Shown here: piece by piece, positions 1 to 6,708 of the stretch
How the letters are laid out: every line of letters begins with the position of its first letter
Position numbering within the stretch: position 1 is the stretch's first letter
Assembly: GCA_046484585.1 (NCBI GenBank)
Contig: JAWOIQ010000065.1
Span: forward strand, 1 to 15,310
Origin: JAGXFP01 sp046484585
GTDB taxonomy: Bacteria; Desulfobacterota; Desulfobulbia; Desulfobulbales; JAGXFP01
DNA: 15,310 nucleotides
Direction: 5' to 3'
Position numbers and translations under genes: made by a program
Notes under the pieces: model-generated
Told to the model about the DNA's origin: nothing
Database searches by the model: none
What the model saw: the letters and a program-made list of their open reading frames with translations, nothing else

Positions 1-132
1 AGCGCCAACTACCTCGACCTCCCTGGCGTCACCCGCATGCGGCTGACGGGGGACTTCGGCCACTGGGCAACGCCCAATGGGCATTATGCCCCTTTGGGCA
101 TCACTTTGCGCACTTATACTCACAGGGCATAA
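1..132 (+). CDS. 3' end of an unrecognised protein, truncated by the window edge
   Basis: Frame 1 is open from the first base to a TAA at 130-132, giving 43 codons. In the first 24 codons about 22 end in G or C, which strongly suggests real coding sequence (peptide contains LDLPGVTRMRLTGDFGHW). From about position 73 this third-position bias collapses to about half, and the DNA becomes a run of GGGCAT/ATGCCC inverted motifs leading into the repeat at 114-190. I infer that the original 3' end of the gene was replaced or extended by the repeat, which then supplies the stop. I do not recognise the family. The gene usually expected before rplY, prs, is not visible here. Confidence 0.45.
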   Translation, partial: SANYLDLPGVTRMRLTGDFGHWATPNGHYAPLGITLRTYTHRA

Positions 133-190
133 GTTTCGTTTGCACCCTAAAGGGCATATAAAAGCAGACAAGCTGCTCAACTCAGCTTTA
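114..190 (-). repeat. Core of the MITE-like family, reverse orientation, with a 23-nt insertion
   Basis: Read on the minus strand, this matches the right-hand core of the elements at 1834-2115 and 5965-6196: a TAAAGCTGA.TTGAGCAGC part at 163-190 and an ACGAAACTTATGCCCTGTG part at 114-139. In the other copies the two parts are joined by only CGT. Here 23 nt (140-162) containing CCCTAAAGGG separate them. The family's terminal inverted repeats are not visible on either side, so this is a fragment or a diverged copy. Confidence 0.65.
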
Positions 191-194
191 TATG

Positions 195-226
195 TTCCAA
201 CCCCGTGAGCGGATTTACGTTATAAT
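195..226 (+). promoter_or_regulatory. Possible sigma-70 promoter for rplY
   Basis: A perfect TATAAT lies at 221-226. The best -35 match is the weak TTCCAA at 195-200, with a 20-nt spacer that is longer than usual. The -10 is the convincing part. The position, about 75 nt upstream of the start codon and beyond the repeat, suits a promoter for rplY. Confidence 0.35.
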
Positions 227-305
227 CGGCAATAGATATATCTTCACGAACCTTAACTATCGAATCAATTATTGAATTTTTTATAAATTCGGGAGGCAAT
301 AAGTA

Positions 306-977
306 ATGTTACAGTTAGAAATGAATGCCAATGTCAGAAGTACACACGGCAAAGGGGCGGCCCGTGTTTTAAGAAGCAAGGGGTTGACGCCGGCCATCCT
401 TTACGGCGCGAAGGCGGAACCGGTTTCCCTGGAACTGGAAACCAAGACTTTCTCGAAGACCCTTTTGGAAATTAATCGTCGGAACGCCTTGATCAATCTT
501 TCCGTTCTCGAAGGCAAAAAGAAGAGCACCAGGCATGTCATCATAAAGGAGTTGCAGACCGATCCACTCAGGGATAGCCTGCTGCATGCCGATTTTTGCG
601 AAGTTTCCCTTGAAGAACCCATGAACCTGGTTGTTTATATTGAGCTGATTGGCGAAGCAAAGGGCGTCGATCTGGGTGGCATTCTCCAGATAGGTATGGA
701 CAGGGTTCGGCTGAGAGGAAAAATCCTCGATTTTCCGAATTCCCTGCCTGTTGATATTTCCGGCCTGTCCATAGAAGATGGTATTACCCTTAAGGATATC
801 GATATACCGGCTACTCTGGAACTTCTGGACGACGAAAACAGTACCGTCGTCTATATTGCCGATCCGACCAAGGTCAAAGCTGTCGGCGGCGAAGAGGAAG
901 AAGAGGCAGGGGAAGCCGCTCCGGCTGAGTCTGCCGAACCGGAGGCTGAAACTGCTGAGGCTGATGCCGCCGAGTAA
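306..977 (+). CDS. rplY: 50S ribosomal protein L25, Ctc/TL5 long form
   Basis: A 223-residue protein that binds 5S rRNA in the large ribosomal subunit. The N-terminal L25 beta-barrel (about residues 5-95, with GKGAARVLRSKGLTPAILYG and LLHADFCEV) is followed by the C-terminal TL5/Ctc beta domain (about 100-185, with GVDLGGILQ and VDISGLSIEDGITLKDI). The last 30 residues form a Glu/Ala-rich acidic tail, common in Ctc-type L25. GGGAGG at 291-296 sits about 9 nt before ATG 306. A second ATG at 321 is less well placed. A strong terminator follows, and pth comes next, a frequent pairing in bacteria. The general-stress role of Ctc in Bacillus is family knowledge and is not shown here. Confidence 0.96.
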   Translation: MLQLEMNANVRSTHGKGAARVLRSKGLTPAILYGAKAEPVSLELETKTFSKTLLEINRRNALINLSVLEGKKKSTRHVIIKELQTDPLRDSLLHADFCEVSLEEPMNLVVYIELIGEAKGVDLGGILQIGMDRVRLRGKILDFPNSLPVDISGLSIEDGITLKDIDIPATLELLDDENSTVVYIADPTKVKAVGGEEEEEAGEAAPAESAEPEAETAEADAAE

Positions 978-1013
978 TCATCAAGCGTACGCCGATACAG
1001 GAAAAAGTCGTTC

Positions 1014-1047
1014 AAGCCGGAAAATGGAATCCATTTTCCGGCTTTTT
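1014..1047 (+). terminator. Rho-independent terminator after rplY
   Basis: A near-perfect hairpin has arms AAGCCGGAAAATGGA (1014-1028) and TCCATTTTCCGGCTT (1030-1044), followed by more T residues. It lies between rplY and pth, only 18 nt before the pth start. Pth expression therefore needs readthrough or a promoter overlapping the hairpin. Confidence 0.85.
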
Positions 1048-1064
1048 ATTTACCGGAGAAAATA

Positions 1065-1634
1065 ATGTTGTTGATTGTCGGACTCGGAAATCCTGGCCTT
1101 AAATATCTGCTCACCAGGCATAACGTCGGTTTTATGGCGCTGGATTATCTCGCCGAAAAAGCCGGCGCAGTGTTTAAGGATTCAAAGTGGGATGCGGAAT
1201 TGGTCAAGACCGCGCTGGGGGCGGAACCGCTGTTGCTTGCCAAACCTACTTCCTACATGAATCTCAGCGGCAGGCCCGTGGGTATGATTTCTTCCTACTA
1301 CAAGGTGGTGCCCGGGCGAATTTTGGTAATCCATGATGATCTCGATCTGGAGGTGGGCCGGGTTAAGATTGTTTACGGTCGCGGGGCCGGCGGCCATAAC
1401 GGGATCAAATCGATAATAGAGCATCTAGGCACCAGGGAGTTTGTCAGGTTCAGGGTAGGGATCGGCAGGCCTCCCGAAAAAATGGCTCCTGCTTCTTTTG
1501 TGCTGTCAAGATTTACCGAGCAGGAGCTTGTCGAAGTCAGTCGGGCTTTTGATTATATCGAGGAGGGGATAAGACTTATTGAGGAGGACAGTGTTGCCGC
1601 GGCCATGAATTTCGTCAATCGGCAGGGGAAATAA
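1065..1634 (+). CDS. pth: Peptidyl-tRNA hydrolase
   Basis: A 189-residue cytoplasmic enzyme that hydrolyses the ester bond of peptidyl-tRNAs released by stalled ribosomes, recycling the tRNA. The bacterial Pth family signatures are all present: IVGLGNPG at residues 4-11 (Asn9), RHNVGF with catalytic His19, the PTSYMN motif with Asn66, HDDLDL with Asp91, and GAGGHNGIKS with Asn112. The length is typical. The start ATG 1065 is preceded by CCGGAGAAAATA, a good ribosome-binding site. It lies directly behind the rplY terminator and ends at a palindromic element beginning 15 nt later. Confidence 0.97.
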   Translation: MLLIVGLGNPGLKYLLTRHNVGFMALDYLAEKAGAVFKDSKWDAELVKTALGAEPLLLAKPTSYMNLSGRPVGMISSYYKVVPGRILVIHDDLDLEVGRVKIVYGRGAGGHNGIKSIIEHLGTREFVRFRVGIGRPPEKMAPASFVLSRFTEQELVEVSRAFDYIEEGIRLIEEDSVAAAMNFVNRQGK

Positions 1635-1648
1635 GGAAGCTTTGCCGC

Positions 1649-1758
1649 GTAAGCGATCACAGGGTATCGAATCAGCTGTGTTATCGGCCTGCTCATGTAC
1701 ACCAGTACATATCGCAGGCCGATGCTTTTTGCATCTCCGGCACCCTGCAATCGCTTAC
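1649..1758. repeat. Nested palindromic repeat element (about 110 bp)
   Basis: The outer arms GTAAGCGATCACAGGGT (1649-1665) and ACCCTGCAATCGCTTAC (1742-1758) pair at 15 of 17 positions. Inside them, ATCGGCCTGC (1683-1692) pairs perfectly with GCAGGCCGAT (1714-1723). Inside that, ATGTAC (1695-1700) pairs with GTACAT (1705-1710) around an ACCA loop. The whole could fold as a cruciform or a long RNA hairpin. No target-site duplication is evident. It may act as a transcript end for pth, but it lacks a classical U-tract. Confidence 0.7.
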
Positions 1759-1828
1759 TGGATGGGATGGGCCGAACCTTGGCGCCTTAACTCGTGATTG
1801 TTTACGTTGTCGCGGCCACTCTTTTTTG

Positions 1829-2120
1829 AAATTCCTGGATCCGTGAGTGTTTGAGAACGTTGCAGATGCAAGGGAGGCAACGATGTTGAGATTGATAATA
1901 CTGATGGTGTATTAACGAGTTGCCAACGCGGCAGATGCGCTGTTATCGGGCGCCCCGCAGTGCGGCGGGGTATATCGAGGCGACTCAGGGGAAAACCGAT
2001 TTTTTCACGTAACAACAAACGAATAAAGCTGAATTGAGCAGCTTGTCTGCTCGTACGAAACTTATGCCCTGTGGGTATAAAACAAAATCACCTGCTAAGC
2101 CGTCACGGATTCAGGAAATT
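1829..2120 (+). mobile_element. MITE-like element, copy A, with AAATT target duplication
   Basis: The element body is 1834-2115. It begins CCTGGATCCGTGA and ends TCACGGATTCAGG, which are inverted repeats with one mismatch. It is flanked by the direct repeat AAATT (1829-1833 and 2116-2120). The first ~100 bp and last ~95 bp resemble the copy at 5965-6196, including GATGCAAGG.GGCAACGATG, GTTGCCAACGCGGCA and GAGCAGCTTGTCTGCTCG. The middle differs and carries a CCCCGC/GCGGGG hairpin (1953-1970). There is no transposase and no convincing reading frame, so it must be moved in trans. Confidence 0.82.
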
Positions 2121-2389
2121 ATCATGCCGTGGTGGCCAGGCTTATTGCCTTGTCAACCTTGGTAATTATTTGTTCAGACGGTCCGTGATCCCCGTGGAGG
2201 AATTGCCCCCCGCCGCCTTTCATTCGTCGGAGAAAGGTATTCAGGTTATTAAAAAAAACATTATAAAATCAGTCAGTTATTTGCCTATCGCCCTAATTTT
2301 TTGAAACTTTTTCAACTAAATTGCGCGAAAATATGTTATAGTGTTATTCCTAGTATATAGAAGTCTCTAATGAATAATGAGGTAACAAA
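2121..2389 (+). other. Spacer upstream of the CarD gene, promoter region likely
   Basis: No coding signal. The last 150 nt are AT-rich and end in the CarD gene's ribosome-binding site. A TATAGT at 2337-2342 could be a -10 box, but its only -35 candidate, TTCAAC at 2311-2316, gives a 20-nt spacer, so the promoter is not pinned down. A short open frame over 2071-2304 begins inside the repeat and has no plausible protein features. Confidence 0.35.
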
Positions 2390-2866
2390 GTGTTTAAATG
2401 CGGTGATATGGCTGTATACCCTGCTCATGGGGTCGGCAAAATTGAATCTATAGAGAAAAAGGAGATTGGCGGAACCAATCAATCTTTCTATGTGATGAAG
2501 ATTATCGAATCCGGAATGGTGGTGATGATACCCACAACCGCCAAAGAGACTGGCCTCAGAAACATTATTCCTCCCAAAGACGTGAAAAAAGTATATGCCA
2601 TTCTCAAGGAGAAGAATGTAGAGATATCTCCACAGCCCTGGAACCAGAGATATCGTGATTACATGCAGAAGATTAAAACCGGCTCGGTATATGAAATTGC
2701 TTCCGTACTCCGCGACCTCAATGTCCTGAGTTCCGATAAGTCCCTCTCCTTCGGCGAGAAAAAGATGATGGATACCGCTAAAAGTTTATTAGTTAAAGAG
2801 ATCGCCCTTGCCAACAAGATCCAGGAGAAAAATGTCGAGGATGATTTCGACAAGATTTTTCCCTGA
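2390..2866 (+). CDS. CarD-family RNA polymerase-binding transcriptional regulator
   Basis: A 158-residue CarD/CdnL-type protein. The N-terminal Tudor-like RNAP-interaction domain (residues about 1-60) has the family pattern GDMAVYPAHGVGKIESIE followed by YVMKIIESGMVVMIPT. The rest is the alpha-helical DNA-contacting domain (about 75-150, with RDYMQKIKTGSVYEIASVLRDL and a terminal Lys/Glu-rich helix). Family members bind the RNAP beta subunit and stabilise open promoter complexes, especially at rRNA promoters. The start is GTG 2390 with GAGGT at 2379-2383. It is a single-gene unit closed by a strong terminator. An RNAP-binding regulator near rplY and pth fits control of translation genes, but that link is inference. 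Confidence 0.93.
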   Translation: MFKCGDMAVYPAHGVGKIESIEKKEIGGTNQSFYVMKIIESGMVVMIPTTAKETGLRNIIPPKDVKKVYAILKEKNVEISPQPWNQRYRDYMQKIKTGSVYEIASVLRDLNVLSSDKSLSFGEKKMMDTAKSLLVKEIALANKIQEKNVEDDFDKIFP

Positions 2867-2891
2867 GTTGTCTTTTGTTAGAGATTTTTCC

Positions 2892-2924
2892 AGGCCTGCC
2901 GGTTTGTTCCGGCAGGCCTTTTTT
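2892..2924 (+). terminator. Rho-independent terminator after the CarD gene
   Basis: Perfect 11-bp arms AGGCCTGCCGG (2892-2902) and CCGGCAGGCCT (2909-2919) are followed by a T-run to 2924. On the opposite strand no T-run follows the stem, so it is a plus-strand terminator. A second small hairpin, CAGCCAT/ATGGCTG at 2937-2953, lies between it and the convergent cytochrome gene. It lacks a U-tract on either strand. Confidence 0.92.
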
Positions 2925-2982
2925 GCGTTTGGGTCCCAGCCATAAAATGGCTGTCTGGAAGTCTTGCCGACTCTCGATTTTC

Positions 2983-4557
2983 TTAATCCCCGGCACGATC
3001 ATCCCGGATTTCACATTTAAGCTTTTTCAGGCCTCCATCGAAATCGAAAGAATCATCCTGCTCCGGAGTATGGCAGGCAAGGCAGATCTTTTCCGTTATC
3101 GGTACGGTCCGTTGGCTGGAGGGATTAAGGCTGTGGGTTGAACCTGGACCGTGGCAGCTTTCGCAGCCGACCACTTGCAGGTCAGCGGCCCGGCCAATCG
3201 CGGCGGCCGGATCGTTACGATCGGCTCCGGTTACATGGCACGGCAGACATTCCAGATTGAACTGCTGTCCCTTCTCGACCAGAGTCAGGTGCGATGTCGC
3301 GTGCCGGCCGGCCTGCCAGCTTTTCACCTGTTCCCGGTGGCAGTTGCGGCAGCTCGTCCAGCCTACAAATCCCCGGGCTGGCATGCCATCGCCGGTTGAA
3401 GGGGGGCTTTTCCGGTTCCAGGCTTTGACTGATTTTTTGTTCTCATTGACCAGGTCGAGCACGGCGCGATGATCGGGCAAGGATACATTCATCGCCATGA
3501 ACCTGTTATCGAAGGAGGAAACGCTTCCGGCCGCGGATTTTTCCTGTCGTTCAAGCTCTGCAAGAGTATTTTCCAGGGCAGCGAGGCGTTCCCGGTTATT
3601 TTCGTAGTGATTCTTGAGTTCCGGCCGCTCTCGCAAGTGCTTCATCTGGCTCTGCAAACGGGTTCTTTCCTTTTTTCCGGCGGAAAGGGCTTGCTGGCCG
3701 GCAGTCCGCCATTTGCGGGCGGGACGCCAGTCCACTTCCATAACGCCGATATGTTTCCCCTTTTGCCCGGCTCCGACCAGGATAGCGCTATCGGTCAGAT
3801 ATATGGGAGGCTTGCCGGTATCCACCTCCCTGGCCTGGACAATGAGATTGATCATCGGGTACATTTCCGCGATCTCCCGACAATCTCCGGCATTGAGATC
3901 GGTTAAGAGAATGAGGAAGTCATGGCTGGTTTCCAGCTTACTGATTATCGACGGCAGGTTGTCCCGCCATGGTTCGACGGCAACGTTTCCATCAAGTAAT
4001 TTCGAGTCGGACCGGATCTGCCCGGTCAGGCCGATAATCCCCAGGCTGAGCTCCCCCAACTGCCGGGTGACGAAAGGTTTGAACAGCGGTTTGTCGGTAT
4101 CCATGTCGATAATGTTGGCGCTCAGCCAGTCAAATCGTGACTTGTCCCTGATCTCCAGGAGAAAATCGAGACCGGCCGCCAGATCCCGCCTTCCGATTCC
4201 GACTGCGTCATAGCCGATCAGATTATATGCCTTTACGATGGTCTCAGCGGTTATCCTGGCTTGGCCCGCACCGCTTCCGGCCAGACGATGGTTGGTCTTG
4301 AACAGCAGGGAGCCTCCGTCCACAATCAGGGTGGGCAGGCCTTTTTCTTTTTTTAGCTTGGAGAATTGATAAGCTTTTTTGGACAGACCGCCCAGTTGCC
4401 GGCTTTTTCAGCCGCAAGGTTCGATCTCGCCGTTGACATTGTTGGAGTACAGAAGCAGAAACTCCTGAGCCGCGGTGGTTCCAGCGATACCGGGCAGTGG
4501 ATAAAACAGGAAATACAATAAGATTGAAATACCCGGCAGGGCTGAGGATAACTTCAT
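2983..4557 (-). CDS. Predicted selenoprotein: secreted metallophosphatase-like tetrahaem cytochrome c
   Basis: A 524-residue protein if the in-frame TGA at 4410-4408 is read as selenocysteine (Sec50). Residues 1-30 form a signal peptide (MKLSSALPGISILLYFLFYP then PGIAG). Residues 34-260 resemble the 5'-nucleotidase/metallophosphatase fold: LYSNNVNGEIEPCG-U-KSRQ, VDGGS, YDAVGIGRRDL where GNHD/E is usual, SANI, GIIGLTG. Most metal-ligand positions are lost. Residues 283-340 form a charged coiled coil. Four haem sites follow: CRNCH 403-407, CLPCH 437-441, CESCH 465-469, CLACH 492-496, the first in a context like cytochrome c554 (GWTSCRNCHREQVKSWQ). ATG 4557 overlaps the rarA stop as ATGA, and GAGAAGAGAAAA precedes it. 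It probably acts in periplasmic or outer-surface electron transfer or selenol redox chemistry; the substrate is unknown. Default gene calling would give a shortened protein starting at GTG 4323. Confidence 0.85.
4380..4410 (-). promoter_or_regulatory. Bacterial SECIS element with selenocysteine TGA codon
   Basis: The TGA is at 4410-4408. Downstream on the minus strand, UGGGC (4394-4390) pairs with GUCCA (4384-4380) around the loop GGUCU (4389-4385). The loop's first G is nucleotide 22 counted from the U of UGA. From memory, the E. coli fdhF SECIS has the same GGUCU at the same distance. A weaker outer pairing of AAGC and GCUU flanks it. The codon replaces the second Cys expected in a CGC motif, giving C48-G-U50. 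SelB-directed insertion is therefore the simplest reading. Confidence 0.82.
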
Positions 4558-5897
4558 GGTTTTCTCTTCTCATTGAGATTCGCGTCGGCGGCTCGCTGGT
4601 CCAGTATTTTATGCCATTTCCGTAAACGGTCGGCAATGACCGCTTCGTGCCCGCGGTTGGTAGGATGGTAGAATTTCCTGCCCTCCAGTTCATCGGGCAG
4701 GTGGTTCTGCAGGACAATTCCCTCGGGCTGATCATGGGCATATTTATAGCCCTTGCCGTAGCCAAGTTCTTTCATCAAAGCGGTTGGGGCATTGCGGATA
4801 TGTTTTGGTACCGGCAGGCTCCCGGATTTTTTGATTTCCCGGGATACCTGATTAAAGGCACTGTACGTGGCATTGCTTTTAGGTGCGGTGGCCAGGTAGA
4901 TCGTTGCCTGGGCGATGGCCAGTTCGCCTTCCGGTGAGCCGAGGATATGATAACTCTCCCGAGCGTTTAGAGCCATGGAAAGCGCCTGGGGATCGGCGTT
5001 ACCGATGTCCTCGGAAGCAAAACGGATAAGGCGGCGGGCGATATATAACGGATCCTCACCGGAAATTATCATTCTGGTCAGCCAGTACAGGGCGCCGTCC
5101 GGATCGCTGTCCCTCATGCTTTTATGGAGAGCGGAGATCAGATTGTAATGTTCCTCTCCATCAGTGTCGTAGCGGAGGCTCCGGTGTTGAATCGCCTCTT
5201 CGACCGTGGTCGCGTCGATGATGTATCGGTCTCCGTCGGGATTGGTGATCGAAAAGGCGACCTCCAGGTTGTTCAGAGCACGGCGGGCATCTCCGTCGGC
5301 GGCCTCGGCCAGATGATCCAGGGCCTCCGGCTCGATATGAACCTGATGTTTACCCAGGCCGTTTTCAGGATCCTTGATGGCCCGGTTGATGATTTCGGTC
5401 AGATCTCCTTTGGACAGGGGGTTTAAGACCAGTACCCGGCACCGGGATAGGAGGGGAGCGATTACCTGGAAGGAGGGATTTTCGGTGGTAGCGCCGATCA
5501 GGGTCAGGAGGCCGCTCTCGACATGGGGTAGAAATGCATCCTGCTGGCTTTTGTTGAAACGGTGGATTTCGTCGACAAAGAGAATGGTGCTCTGTTGTTT
5601 CTCGGTCAGGAGCTTTTCTGCAATCACGACGATCTCCCTGACATCTTTTATGCCGGAGAGCACTGCCGAAAAAAAGACAAAGTTGGACTTGGTTTGATTG
5701 GCCAGGATGTGGGCAAGGGTGGTTTTCCCAACTCCGGGCGGACCCCAGAGCAACAGGGAAGGCATTCGTTCTTGCCTGACAAGGCGCCAGAGAAGTTTGT
5801 CTTCTCCGAGGAGTTGGTTCTGGCCGATAAAGTCGGCCAGATGGCGGGGCCGCATTCTTTCAGCAAGGGGAACGTTTTTCTCGGAAGACTTTGACAC
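4554..5897 (-). CDS. rarA: Replication-associated recombination protein A, AAA+ ATPase (MgsA)
   Basis: A 447-residue clamp-loader-like AAA+ ATPase acting at stalled replication forks. It is of normal family length. Visible motifs are the N-terminal PLAERMRPRHLADFIGQ, Walker A GPPGVGKT (52-59), Walker B ILFVDEIHRFNKSQQD with D109-E110, sensor 1 LIGATTENPSF, and the arginine-finger region LLSRCRVL. The C-terminal tetramerisation region contains YKYAHDQPEGIVLQ and GRKFYHPTNRGHE. The start is GTG 5897. The ribosome-binding site there is poor, but the conserved N-terminus supports this start. Its stop TGA overlaps the ATG of the selenocytochrome gene, suggesting translational coupling. A MITE lies between it and the bactofilin gene upstream, so its promoter may lie in or next to that element. 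Confidence 0.95.
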   Translation of the reverse strand: MSKSSEKNVPLAERMRPRHLADFIGQNQLLGEDKLLWRLVRQERMPSLLLWGPPGVGKTTLAHILANQTKSNFVFFSAVLSGIKDVREIVVIAEKLLTEKQQSTILFVDEIHRFNKSQQDAFLPHVESGLLTLIGATTENPSFQVIAPLLSRCRVLVLNPLSKGDLTEIINRAIKDPENGLGKHQVHIEPEALDHLAEAADGDARRALNNLEVAFSITNPDGDRYIIDATTVEEAIQHRSLRYDTDGEEHYNLISALHKSMRDSDPDGALYWLTRMIISGEDPLYIARRLIRFASEDIGNADPQALSMALNARESYHILGSPEGELAIAQATIYLATAPKSNATYSAFNQVSREIKKSGSLPVPKHIRNAPTALMKELGYGKGYKYAHDQPEGIVLQNHLPDELEGRKFYHPTNRGHEAVIADRLRKWHKILDQRAADANLNEKRKP

Positions 5898-5959
5898 GGG
5901 TATTGTTTAAGGATCTGTGATCAAGCTGGGATATGGTCCGGATAGATCCGCAGGAAAGC

Positions 5960-6201
5960 TCCAGCCTGAATCCGTGAGCGTTCGAGAACGGTGAAGATGC
6001 AAGGCGGCAACGATGTTGATAATACTAATGATATATCGAAGAGTTGCCAACGCGGCACTCCAAGAGCACTTCTGGAAAAACGAATATTTGATGCAATTAC
6101 AAACTGATAAAGCTGACTTGAGCAGCTTGTCTGCTCGTACGAAACTTATGCCCTGTGGGTACAAAGTGCCCCCAACGAAGCCGTCACGGATTCAGGTCCA
6201 G
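5960..6201 (+). mobile_element. MITE-like element, copy B, with TCCAG target duplication
   Basis: The element body is 5965-6196. It begins CCTGAATCCGTGA and ends TCACGGATTCAGG, a perfect 13-bp inverted repeat. It is flanked by the direct repeat TCCAG (5960-5964 and 6197-6201). It shares both end regions with copy A and the 50-bp core around 6105-6165. The middle differs and is about 50 bp shorter. It fills most of the 354-bp gap between rarA and the bactofilin gene. The remaining sequence, 5898-5959 and 6202-6251, shows no clear signal. No transposase is encoded. Confidence 0.86.
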
Positions 6202-6251
6202 GTGTAAATTGTCCCGCATAGTTGATGAATCGAATGTTTGGGCCAAATGGA

Positions 6252-6686
6252 TCAAGCTTTCTGGAACTCGGGAACCTTTGCAGTGACGTCGGCCGGCAAA
6301 TCCTTGACCACTTTCAGATCGGCGGTTTGCTGGCTTGATTTTATCTCGCCGTTCAGAACGCCGCCGGATTCTACGGAAAGATCGGATGTTTCGACGCGGC
6401 CGTTAACCACTCCTGATTTTTTCAGGAAAAGTGAGCCTGCCTTTATGTTTCCGTCGACTTTCCCGTAGCAGGTAATCGATTCTGCTTCGATATCGCCGAC
6501 TATTCTGCCGGAGGCACTCAAGACCAGGGTGACGCCCTTGAGATTGCCGTTGATATTGCCGTCAATTTGAATTTTGCTTTTAAATTCAAGATCGCCGGTC
6601 AGGATCATGTCCTGACCGATTATGCTGCTGATCGGGCTGCTATGGGAAGGCGGCGAAACTTTTTTCTTGTCGTTAAAAATATCCAT
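6252..6686 (-). CDS. Bactofilin family cytoskeletal protein
   Basis: A 144-residue bactofilin. A short disordered Pro/Ser-rich N-terminus (1-20) is followed by the beta-helical polymerisation domain (about 22-115) with short repeats such as GQDMILTGDLEFKSKIQIDG, GNLKG, GRIVGDIEAESITCYGKVDG and VVNGRVETSDLSV. The C-terminal tail is polar. Bactofilins form non-nucleotide polymers on the inner membrane that localise wall enzymes and affect cell shape. AGAGG lies 7 nt before ATG 6686. It begins 22 bp after the M23 peptidase gene, and the M23-bactofilin pair is a recurrent arrangement linked to cell-shape control, so shared transcription is likely. Confidence 0.93.
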   Translation of the reverse strand: MDIFNDKKKVSPPSHSSPISSIIGQDMILTGDLEFKSKIQIDGNINGNLKGVTLVLSASGRIVGDIEAESITCYGKVDGNIKAGSLFLKKSGVVNGRVETSDLSVESGGVLNGEIKSSQQTADLKVVKDLPADVTAKVPEFQKA

Positions 6687-6708
6687 CTGTATTCCTCTAA
6701 GTCAGGGA

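Noticed and set aside
2071..2304. 77-codon + strand frame upstream of the CarD gene
   Set aside because: It starts inside the MITE, has no clear ribosome-binding site and a composition typical of non-coding sequence.
2892..2924. The terminator after the CarD gene as a bidirectional terminator for the convergent cytochrome gene
   Set aside because: On the minus strand the stem is not followed by a T-run, so only plus-strand function is supported.
4323..4557. Reading the cytochrome gene as a pseudogene, or as a shorter gene starting at GTG 4323
   Set aside because: The frame is unbroken except for one TGA. Upstream it gives a proper signal peptide and an ATGA overlap with rarA, and a SECIS-like hairpin follows the TGA. 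A selenoprotein explains all of this better.
4244..4765. 173-codon open frame on the minus strand across the rarA/cytochrome junction
   Set aside because: It is a shadow frame overlapping both real genes, with no recognisable motif.
5907..6164. 85-codon minus-strand frame between rarA and the bactofilin gene
   Set aside because: It lies almost entirely inside MITE copy B and shares its sequence with the non-coding repeat family.
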